Shown piece by piece: positions 40,737-47,620 of a stretch of DNA of 55,435 nt (positions are counted from its first letter, which is position 1; every line of letters begins with the position of its first letter). Source of the DNA: Oscillospiraceae bacterium. GTDB lineage: Bacteria > Bacillota > Clostridia > Oscillospirales > Oscillospiraceae. The translations under genes and the position numbers were made by a program. The notes under the pieces are model-generated. The model was not told where the DNA came from and made no database searches. It saw only the letters and a program-made list of their open reading frames with translations. The DNA lies in contig CADCHN010000009.1 of assembly GCA_902801295.1 (NCBI GenBank), positions 1 to 55,435 of the forward strand, written 5' to 3'.

Positions 40737-41519
40737 ATGGCAGAAAACATCATTTATTGCTATTCCGGCTCCGGCCATTGCCTGAACATGGCAAAGAGCA
40801 TCGCTCAGGTCCTGGGCGACACCGACATCGTCATGATGCGCAGCTATCCTGTGAAAACAGACGCTACCGAGGCCAAGCGTGTGGGCTTTGTGTTCCCCTG
40901 CTACGGCGGCGGCCTGCCCGGCGACGTGGAGAGCTACGTCAAAGCGATCAAAATCGCGCCCGACGCCTACAAATTCGCCGTGGAGCAGTTTGCCGGCTAC
41001 ATGGGCTGCGGCCTGCACAAGATCGACGAGATCGTCGGCCTGGACTACTGGGACACGATCAGCAATCACTCCACCTGCATCTGGCTGATGCCCCACCGCC
41101 TCACGATCCCGCCCACGTCCAAAAAGACGGCGCAGGCGCGGATCGACCGCAAGGCGCTGGAGGTCGGCGGCGCAGTGCGCGCCATGAAGCGCAGCGAGAA
41201 CAAGCCGCCCAAAAAGGCCGTGTTTGCGCTCGAGAGCAAGGGTTTTTCCGGCCTGCACGTGAAGAACATCAAGAACTTCAAGGCCAATGATAATTGCATC
41301 GGCTGCGGCACCTGCGTACGGGTCTGCCCGCGCAACAACATCCAGCTTGTCGGCGGAAAGCCCAGCTTCGGCAAAAACTGCATCGGCTGCCTGAGCTGCG
41401 TGCAGTTCTGCCCGAAGCAGGCCATCAACGTCGGCAAAATCACCGAGAAGCGCGAGCGTTTCCCGAACCCCACGGTCTCTGCCTCGGATCTCACGCAGAA
41501 GATCATCCATATTGACTGA
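40737..41519 (+). CDS. EFR1-type flavodoxin/ferredoxin fusion
   Basis: A 260-aa electron-transfer protein of the EFR1 family. An N-terminal flavodoxin-like domain (YCYSGSGHCLNMAKSIAQ binds FMN phosphate) is followed by two [4Fe-4S] clusters: CIGCGTCVRVCP near 190 and CIGCLSCVQFCP near 217. It moves low-potential electrons in anaerobic metabolism; redox partners are not known. Own promoter and a strong terminator (41546-41579). It is the last gene before the tRNA-associated insertion region. Confidence 0.92.
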   Translation: MAENIIYCYSGSGHCLNMAKSIAQVLGDTDIVMMRSYPVKTDATEAKRVGFVFPCYGGGLPGDVESYVKAIKIAPDAYKFAVEQFAGYMGCGLHKIDEIVGLDYWDTISNHSTCIWLMPHRLTIPPTSKKTAQARIDRKALEVGGAVRAMKRSENKPPKKAVFALESKGFSGLHVKNIKNFKANDNCIGCGTCVRVCPRNNIQLVGGKPSFGKNCIGCLSCVQFCPKQAINVGKITEKRERFPNPTVSASDLTQKIIHID

Positions 41520-41545
41520 CCGCACACTCTTCAGCGTAACCAAAC

Positions 41546-41579
41546 AGGAACACCCGGATATACCGGGTGTTCCTTTTTG
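41546..41579 (+). terminator. EFR1 terminator
   Basis: AGGAACACCCGG (41546-41557) with CCGGGTGTTCCT (41563-41574), then TTTTTG. The right arm and tail are repeated at 41858-41874 in the tRNA terminator. Confidence 0.85.
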
Positions 41580-41615
41580 TACAAGCGTTACACTATAGGA
41601 TGCCAGATGCCAATA

Positions 41616-41835
41616 CCAAATCGAAGCCCAACGAAGTGGGTTCGATTTGGAAAGAAAAAACAACACCATCGGTCGACCTGACGTCGCTTGCGGCGGCTGG
41701 TGACCTTATGGTGTTGTTTTGACGTGGCGGACAGGGTGGGATTCGACCTCCGCTGCGGCGGAGGCCAGCTCGGGTTGCAGCATGCCCCCGGCATGTTGCC
41801 AAGTGCCCTCGCGTTCGAATCCCTTTGTTCTACTA
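41616..41835 (-). ncRNA. Candidate structured RNA / tRNA-end-containing repeat
   Basis: The region between the EFR1 terminator and the tRNA-Ser fragment holds four nested or consecutive stems and no gene. (1) CCAAATCGAA 41616-41625 with TTCGATTTGG 41641-41650. (2) AACAACACCAT 41659-41669 with ATGGTGTTGTT 41708-41718, terminator-like on the minus strand with a T-run. (3) A closing stem GGGATTCGA 41738-41746 with TCGAATCCC 41815-41823, which encloses (4) CCTCCGC/GCGGAGG (41747-41764) and GCAGCATGCC/GGCATGTTGC (41777-41799). At 41725-41746 it contains a copy of a tRNA T-arm/acceptor/CCA end. The bases 41520-42203 otherwise hold no supported gene. Confidence 0.45.
41725..41746 (-). repeat. 22-bp direct repeat of a tRNA 3' end, copy 1
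   Basis: Identical to 41872-41893, 147 bp away. It begins TGGCGGACAGGG (CCA end on the minus strand) and runs into the T-loop. The rest of this tRNA copy is not present, so it is a decayed or partial duplicate. Confidence 0.85.
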
Positions 41836-41836
41836 A

Positions 41837-41871
41837 AAAGAAAACACCCGGTTTTCCCGGGTGTTCCTTTT
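41837..41871 (-). terminator. Terminator of the tRNA-Ser 3' fragment
   Basis: AACACCCGG (41843-41851) with CCGGGTGTT (41857-41865), flanked by A- and T-runs. On the minus strand it follows the CCA end directly, as a native tRNA terminator would. Confidence 0.75.
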
Positions 41872-41935
41872 TGGCGGACAGGGTGGGATTCGAACCCACG
41901 GTACCATTGCTGGTACACCTGATTTCGAGTGTCGT
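41872..41935 (-). pseudogene. 3' half of tRNA-Ser(CGA), probable att site of a genomic island
   Basis: Read on the minus strand it contains an anticodon loop CTCGAAA (anticodon CGA), the 3' strand of the anticodon stem TCAGG, a long class II variable arm (GTACC-AGCAAT-GGTAC), T-arm GTGGG-TTCGAAT-CCCAC, acceptor 3' strand CCTGTCC, discriminator G and CCA. The sequence before the anticodon loop (CGACA) cannot pair with TCAGG, and no D-arm follows, so the 5' half is missing. Anticodon loop to CCA is the usual core of tyrosine-integrase att sites. Foreign DNA therefore lies to the right. Confidence 0.8.
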
Positions 41936-42082
41936 AAGACTTTGGCAGATTCACGGTTGAAGCAGATCGTTTCAGGCTGCTTTGTTAAGAGGCGGAAACC
42001 CAGGCGCCGCAAGGGATTGCGGACGTTTTGACCTGTATCGGCCAGAGCTGATTTGAACCAGCCCAGAGTTCAAATAAAACCG

Positions 42083-42137
42083 CGTTCTTGCATAAAATGC
42101 CTCCGTTCTTGCGCGTTTGCAAGAAGTCAGGCAAGAA
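42083..42137 (+). repeat. Repeated TTCTTGC boxes beside the att site
   Basis: CGTTCTTGC occurs at 42083-42091 and 42104-42112 (21-bp period) and its inverse GCAAGAA at 42119-42125 and 42131-42137. Placed between att and the excisionase-like gene, they could be arm sites for Xis or integrase, or an operator. Confidence 0.5.
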
Positions 42138-42203
42138 AACAGAGACCCCGGCAGTGTCAATGAAGCACCCTTTCGGACCGCAAAAACGGAAAGGAGCTTC
42201 GTC

Positions 42204-42788
42204 ATGACATACGATGCAAAGGAACTCGAACAATACCCGGAAATCATGAACAAGGAGCAGATGCGCAAGGTCTGCCATATCAGCAAGCGGACGGCGCACT
42301 ATCTGCTGCAGTTCAATCTGATCCCCCACATCTGCACCGGGAAGAAAACCCGCTGCTACGCCATCAAAAAAAGCGACGTCGTCGACTTTATGATCAACCG
42401 GGAGATCAATCCCAGCCGGTACATCGTACCCACCAGCTGGTACAAGTACGGAAACGAGGACGTGAAACCCTACAAGATCCGCATTCAGCCGCCCCTCCCC
42501 AGCGATCAGCAAAAGACGCGGCGCTACTATGAGAGCAAGCTCGCCTCCTGCCCGGACGTGATCGACGTGGCCGCTATCGTGGATTTCACCGGCTACAACC
42601 GTCACACGGTCTGCGAGTGGATTCGCTTCGGAAAGCTCCGCGCCCTGGCGCTGCAGCACAAGTACATGATCCCGAAGTGCTATCTGATCGACTGGCTCTC
42701 CTCGGACGAGCACAACGCGACCCTCCGCAAGTCCCGCCGCCACATTGACCGGCTCTGGGAGCTGCAGAAATGGAGTGACGGGCAATGA
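42204..42788 (+). CDS. Excisionase-like double-HTH protein of mobile elements
   Basis: A 194-aa DNA-binding protein with two winged-HTH/Xis-like units: NKEQMRKVCHISKRTAHYLL with a wing ending CYAIKKSDVVDFM (18-65), and AAIVDFTGYNRHTVCEWIRF with CYLIDWLSSDEHN (125-175). Such proteins are common next to att sites of clostridial integrative elements and may direct excision or regulate element genes. ATG 42204 has AAAGGAG 7 nt upstream. Its stop overlaps the next start by 4 nt. Confidence 0.75.
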   Translation: MTYDAKELEQYPEIMNKEQMRKVCHISKRTAHYLLQFNLIPHICTGKKTRCYAIKKSDVVDFMINREINPSRYIVPTSWYKYGNEDVKPYKIRIQPPLPSDQQKTRRYYESKLASCPDVIDVAAIVDFTGYNRHTVCEWIRFGKLRALALQHKYMIPKCYLIDWLSSDEHNATLRKSRRHIDRLWELQKWSDGQ

Positions 42789-43087
42789 GGGGAAATATCA
42801 TTGAGGAGCTGTACTACGGCAACATCGACCCGCAGGATCATGGCTATTGCCCCAAGAGCCCAGCGAAAAAGGCGTCCGACTCGCTGAACGACCTGGAGGA
42901 AAAACACTCTGAACAGCTCGCCGGCGAGAACAAGGCACTGTTCCTCCACTTCTGCAACGCCTACGCCGAGTTCATGGGCGAATGCGAGCTGGACACCTTC
43001 ATCACCGGCTTCCGCCTCGGCGCGCGGTTTATGATGGATACCTTCCTGAGCGACGATGCCCCGCTTGAGAGCTTTCTTGAGAGGTAG
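42785..43087 (+). CDS. DUF6809-type small mobile-element protein
   Basis: A 100-aa acidic helical protein (GNIIEELYYGNIDPQD at the start, ELDTFITGFRLGARFMMDTF near the end). The pattern matches the DUF6809 group of small proteins found in clostridial ICEs and prophages; function unknown. Coupled to the excisionase-like gene by an ATGA overlap. Confidence 0.65.
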   Translation: MRGNIIEELYYGNIDPQDHGYCPKSPAKKASDSLNDLEEKHSEQLAGENKALFLHFCNAYAEFMGECELDTFITGFRLGARFMMDTFLSDDAPLESFLER

Positions 43088-43189
43088 CATCAGCTGCAGG
43101 ATTTGAAAAGTGCGCTTTTGCAGCCTGCTTTTCTATTGAAAAGTGTGATTCACTGCTTCTGCGACTGAAAAATCGCCGAATATTCACCG

Positions 43190-43234
43190 AAAATTCGCTT
43201 TATTCGCTCTTCAAGGGTGAATAAAGCGAATTTT
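43190..43234. terminator. Bidirectional terminator hairpin with an alternative fold
   Basis: AAAATTCGCTTTATTC (43190-43205) with GAATAAAGCGAATTTT (43219-43234), 16 bp perfect. It separates the convergent DUF6809-type gene and the SIR2-Argonaute gene. TATTCACC (43181-43188) can pair instead with GGTGAATA (43216-43223). Confidence 0.7.
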
Positions 43235-43319
43235 GTAGTGACTGTACCTGCGATAGTTTTTCAATTATCTGCTTCAGGATACAGCTACAATAGAAGTAGT
43301 ATTATTCTTGCTTCACACC

Positions 43320-46300
43320 TTACATGAAGAACCTGTAGTCATACAGCGATCCCTCAAATTGTGATAACAACCAACCGATTTGTGCAATTTGGTTGGACGA
43401 TTCAATAGTACATGGTAACTTCGAGTAAAGGTTAAAGCTGTTCCAATTCATCCTTGAAAGTCCAAGTATCTCATTCGCTATTTGCGCCATATTGCTGGAT
43501 CCGTAGTAACGTATTACTTTCAATGGGAGTGGAACACTTTTACCCCCTTGAAAATACTTGCGATTCGCTGCTTTAACCGATGGCGCAATACCATGGGTAT
43601 ACAGATACATGGTGTTATTGCTTAATGGAAAGCACAATCCCCGTAATACTGGAAATCCATCTGCATCGGAGTTATTATAGTTCAGTGCAAAGCATTTCAA
43701 GTCATCTTCGTAGGTTATTTCTATTAGTTCAATATCTTGAATGCCAGCGCTTGAAAGACTATCTACAAGTCCCTTGATTTCGTCCTTTCGAAACGGTGTG
43801 CGTTTGTGAATTACAACTCTTTTAGGCATTTCCGTAAATGACTTGTAAAACAACTCTTTAATGTTTAGCCCTAATCTATACGCCTCATTTTCAGATAGAT
43901 ATGGGTTGCGTTTTTTATCAATTGTCACATCCTGCAACTTCGAAAGCTTATACTTCATACCTAAACCATCGGAAGTATAGACATGACTACAGCCAATAAC
44001 AATATTGCTATCGCCGGCACTTGGTAGAACGCTATATCCAATCCCCGCAAAAGCTGTATCGGGTTGAATTCCAGATATCGTCCACGGGGTTCTGCCAGCT
44101 TTAACATAGATGGCAAGAGACAGGGCCCACATGATCTGACAGTTCAAATCACTTTCTATTGTTTTCTCGCGAATAAACTGCGTTGCAATTTGCTTTTGTG
44201 CTGCAAAAGCTTTGACGTGATCATGTAGATCAAATTTTAAATATCCATCAGATAAGGAGGTATAGAACTCATAATCCTTAGGAATATAGATTAGAACAAC
44301 ATCTACACTTGAACTTATTTGATCTATTCTTCGAGTTATTTGATCGCAAAACCGCCGAATTGCTTCAATTTCATTTTGTCCCTTAGTTGCTTCAATATCA
44401 GCCCAATTAGTAGAAGCTGGGGTTGGGATGTCAACCCCAGTTTTGAAGGCTTCAAAAAAACCGGGGAAAGAAATTAAATAGTCGGGGTTGTGCCTCGCTT
44501 CGGAACGTTGGTTAAGTCCACAAATGAAAGAATAAAACCTCTGCTCAAACCCTTTGGGGCATATTACTCCTAGTTTTATAGATGAACTAAATTGTTTAGC
44601 ATATAGCGGCATGTCAATCGGCCCATTATTTATCAAGCCGCGCATTGGATGGAAGTCACCAGCTGTTCTACCAGATAAAGGATTATAGAATAAAAGAGTT
44701 GGATCTTTGTATTCTCTTCCGGTAAACACTATACGCTTAGGAGAGAAGCCTGGAGAGAGTCTTACAGGATATTTCCCGCCGAAACTAACTCCCAGCATTG
44801 CACTTTTACAGCTAATATTGAAGGCAAACGGGGATGTATCCTGTATCGGAAAACAGAGCTTCAGGTTACTATTACCAATAGCACGTACGACCCAACTAGA
44901 AATGTAGTCATAAGTGTTTTTGTTCGGTCTTCCGTTATTAACACTAGCACTAAAATAATCAGCAAATGCCTTTTTCTCTTCTTTTGAATATACTGCTTCA
45001 TCAGCATAAGCGTAGCTTGGCGCAAAGGTCAGATAGCAATACTTCGCGTCGAACCGCAGTGAAAGCTGGACTCCTTGATATCCTGTGATCGTTTTTCCGT
45101 TAATTAGATGCTTAATAACTTTTCTGGTATCCCATAGTTTATCTTTTGAAAACCCTAAGCGTCCTTTATTCCCTAAAAGGCTTGCTATAGTTTTGAGAAT
45201 CAATTCCTGAATAGTGCCATTGCTGACGGCAAAGGATTTGTCAATTGGACACAGTTCTATACTACTTTTCAGCCTGCCACGGCATATATTTTCAATATCA
45301 TCTTTTCTTCCCCAAGCATAGATCAAGCCCTTATACGGAACTGCCATAATGTTATTTTGATATAAAAACTTACAGTAGTCCCAAGGTTTTTCCTCACTCT
45401 TATAATTGACTTCAAATATGTAGCATTGCTTAGGAAAAGTGATCGGATATGCGTTTGTGACAACTGCTTTATTTGCGACCTCGTTTGGAAGAATGAAGCT
45501 GTTTGATTGGATGGGAGATACAACAGATAACTGCTTTCGAACGGTGTCTAGATCAGTCAAAAATGTCTTGTCATCGCTCATACAGTGACGAGCAATGGAA
45601 AACAAGGTGCTGTCAAATCCTTCTGTAGGAATATAGTACGCCAATCTTCCATTAGTGTTCGCATCATCTATCAGCTTAGATACAGCTGAAGATGGATACG
45701 AACCATAGCCACACCAAAATAGCCTGCCAGCTCCTTTTTCTGAATAGACTTTTTCAAGAGCTTGCATCAACGAGTGATCTCTGCCACTATATCCGATTAC
45801 AATGAGGTCCCTGTTTTGCAATTGGTGTCGCAATGCTTTTTCTAGTTCTCCGTCCTGTGTGTCGAGTTCATTTTCGGTATTTTTTAGTGAACCATATTTA
45901 TAATCACCATGTAAGGCAATACATAATAATTCTTGATCTATATCATTTCGATAAACACGTTCTGAAGTCTCAGATGTAATCTCTATCGGGACAAGCGGAG
46001 TGTATTGATATGCACACTTAGCCATAAGGCCATCGAAATTCGTTGTCCAAACACATTTAATTATGTTTTTCTTGGCCAACATTGAAATGATATGATAACC
46101 CAAGCTGGGATCATGTGTGGATACCAAATGCTGGAAATACTTTCGTCTGTCTTCTGCCAATGGATAGGCTTTTTCTGCAAAGAAAGAATACTCTTCATCG
46201 CTATTTAGTGCAGGATATCCTTTTTGAGAATCGATCCACTTTTGGATCACTTGTCTGACAATCTCTAGCTTTGAATTGCTATAATTCCCAATCGCACCAG

Positions 46301-46463
46301 GGTTCTGAGATAGATAAATCTCTTTTTTCCAATCCCAAATACACTCCGTAGCAGACTGTACACCCGATTCAATAGATGCACCCGCCCCAAGTAGGAGAGA
46401 ATGCGGCATGTCAATATTTTGTTTTAGTGAGCGTAAAAACTCATCCAACTGCAGCTGTTGCAT
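43320..46463 (-). CDS. SIR2-APAZ-MID-PIWI fusion: single-chain short Argonaute with NADase (SPARSA type)
   Basis: A 1047-aa defence protein. SIR2-like domain (~20-310): LLLGAGASIESG at 23-34, TTNFD at 140-144, catalytic-type H185 in ALHGDY, GYSGRDH at 224-230. APAZ-like region ~330-620 (PYKGLIYAWG, SLRFDAKYCYLTFAP). MID ~720-800, with HDHVKAFAAQKQIATQFI near 748 as 5'-phosphate pocket and CQIMWALSLAIYVKAGRTPW. PIWI ~800-1047 (DTAFAGIGYS, PKRVVIHKRTPF). The PIWI catalytic Asp residues are replaced (GIG, HKRT), so it should not cut. By analogy with SPARSA, guide-directed recognition of foreign DNA would trigger NAD depletion and abortive infection. Most SPARSA systems use two proteins; here all domains are fused. 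Strikingly AT-rich. GGAGG precedes ATG 46463. Confidence 0.88.
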   Translation of the reverse strand: MQQLQLDEFLRSLKQNIDMPHSLLLGAGASIESGVQSATECIWDWKKEIYLSQNPGAIGNYSNSKLEIVRQVIQKWIDSQKGYPALNSDEEYSFFAEKAYPLAEDRRKYFQHLVSTHDPSLGYHIISMLAKKNIIKCVWTTNFDGLMAKCAYQYTPLVPIEITSETSERVYRNDIDQELLCIALHGDYKYGSLKNTENELDTQDGELEKALRHQLQNRDLIVIGYSGRDHSLMQALEKVYSEKGAGRLFWCGYGSYPSSAVSKLIDDANTNGRLAYYIPTEGFDSTLFSIARHCMSDDKTFLTDLDTVRKQLSVVSPIQSNSFILPNEVANKAVVTNAYPITFPKQCYIFEVNYKSEEKPWDYCKFLYQNNIMAVPYKGLIYAWGRKDDIENICRGRLKSSIELCPIDKSFAVSNGTIQELILKTIASLLGNKGRLGFSKDKLWDTRKVIKHLINGKTITGYQGVQLSLRFDAKYCYLTFAPSYAYADEAVYSKEEKKAFADYFSASVNNGRPNKNTYDYISSWVVRAIGNSNLKLCFPIQDTSPFAFNISCKSAMLGVSFGGKYPVRLSPGFSPKRIVFTGREYKDPTLLFYNPLSGRTAGDFHPMRGLINNGPIDMPLYAKQFSSSIKLGVICPKGFEQRFYSFICGLNQRSEARHNPDYLISFPGFFEAFKTGVDIPTPASTNWADIEATKGQNEIEAIRRFCDQITRRIDQISSSVDVVLIYIPKDYEFYTSLSDGYLKFDLHDHVKAFAAQKQIATQFIREKTIESDLNCQIMWALSLAIYVKAGRTPWTISGIQPDTAFAGIGYSVLPSAGDSNIVIGCSHVYTSDGLGMKYKLSKLQDVTIDKKRNPYLSENEAYRLGLNIKELFYKSFTEMPKRVVIHKRTPFRKDEIKGLVDSLSSAGIQDIELIEITYEDDLKCFALNYNNSDADGFPVLRGLCFPLSNNTMYLYTHGIAPSVKAANRKYFQGGKSVPLPLKVIRYYGSSNMAQIANEILGLSRMNWNSFNLYSKLPCTIESSNQIAQIGWLLSQFEGSLYDYRFFM

Positions 46464-46495
46464 TCTGTAACCTCCTACATATAATTATCGTGTTT

Positions 46496-47572
46496 CTAAA
46501 AGCTCTCCGGCACCAACGCCAGTTTATTGATCGACTCGTGGGCACGGGCAAGGGAATCGTAAACGGCGAGGACATCATCGGAATTCCAGGTGCGGAGAGA
46601 CTTCTCGTCGATGACGCCAGCGCTTTCACGGATGATCTTTGCAAGCTGTTCCTCGTCGGCCACAGCGACGACGGCCTGAACTGCGGCGTTGCTCTGTGCC
46701 TTTTTGAGATTCAGGATCAGGCTGTCAATGGAGCCCTTGGACTGGACCTCAAAGACATAGATCGCCTTGCCCATGTTGCCAATCTTGGCCTCCCACACAG
46801 CATCAACAACTGCTCCGGTGGTAATCTTTACCTCAGAGCGGCTTTCGAAGCCCAAAAGCTCTCCGATAGCAACCAGCTTTTCTTTGATCTCATCGTGCAG
46901 CGACTTGGAATCGCTGGCCGTTTTGGGGGTGACCGTTACAGGAGCCTGATTGCCGGGCTCCTTCTTTTCGGCCAGCGGCAGCACTTCGTCCCACAGGAAG
47001 TAGTCAACCGCCAACAGGTCATAGTCCTCGGCACCCGCAGCCTTAAGCGCAGCGGAGATTTCCTTTGCAATCGCACAGACCTCGGCAAACTTCTTGCCCG
47101 TGTACTGGTAGTTGTACTTGGGCATGTCCGGCACATCGAGATAAGAATAGCAGAGGATCGTCGTCTTATTGAAAAGGATGTATTCATTGGGATTGGTATA
47201 GGTAAGTAACTCGCTGATCGTTGACGGTCCCATACCCTTCACGGATTTTAGAAAAGTGTTCCACCGCTTTTCAAATTGTGCGGTCCCGTACAGCAATTCC
47301 GCCAGCTGCTTTTTGAGCGCATCAAAGCCGTTGTCGGCAATCAGCTTGTCCACAACGAATCTTTTGTTGCCCCACATGACCATCGACCAAAGTCTGCTCA
47401 TGTACTCGAAGAAATCCTCCTCGGTCATCGCCAGCAGCTTGTCCTTGGTGAACGACTGATAATAGGCTTTCCGCTCTTTGCGTTCGGTCCAGTTATCGTC
47501 GTAGTAGGCGGCGTTGGCCTTTTTGTTCTTGACGAACGCTGATATGGCAGATTCTAGCTTCGTTCTGTTCAT
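46496..47572 (-). CDS. Putative nuclease: HhH region plus PD-(D/E)XK-like domain
   Basis: A 358-aa protein. The N-terminal ~200 residues are helical with a HhH-like KGMGPSTISELLTYTNPN near 115. The C-terminal ~130 residues fit a PD-(D/E)XK fold: a conserved Asp in GAVVDAVWEAKIG and E-x-Q in YVFEVQSKGSID, with a following Lys. Endonuclease activity is thus likely but unproven. It lies 48 nt after hsdR and 32 nt before the SIR2-Argonaute gene on the same strand, so could belong to either system. ATG 47572 has GAGGTGA upstream. Confidence 0.65.
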   Translation of the reverse strand: MNRTKLESAISAFVKNKKANAAYYDDNWTERKERKAYYQSFTKDKLLAMTEEDFFEYMSRLWSMVMWGNKRFVVDKLIADNGFDALKKQLAELLYGTAQFEKRWNTFLKSVKGMGPSTISELLTYTNPNEYILFNKTTILCYSYLDVPDMPKYNYQYTGKKFAEVCAIAKEISAALKAAGAEDYDLLAVDYFLWDEVLPLAEKKEPGNQAPVTVTPKTASDSKSLHDEIKEKLVAIGELLGFESRSEVKITTGAVVDAVWEAKIGNMGKAIYVFEVQSKGSIDSLILNLKKAQSNAAVQAVVAVADEEQLAKIIRESAGVIDEKSLRTWNSDDVLAVYDSLARAHESINKLALVPESF

Positions 47573-47620
47573 TGTCTCACCTCGAGTCATCTTTATCGTT
47601 ATTTCAGTACATCATAGATC

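Noticed and set aside
41872..41935. Complete tRNA gene
   Set aside because: The sequence before the anticodon loop does not pair with the anticodon stem and no D-arm or 5' acceptor strand is present.
41588..41954. Several short open frames over the tRNA-associated region with translations such as GSNPTLSAKKE
   Set aside because: These are translations of tRNA ends and terminator hairpins, not proteins.
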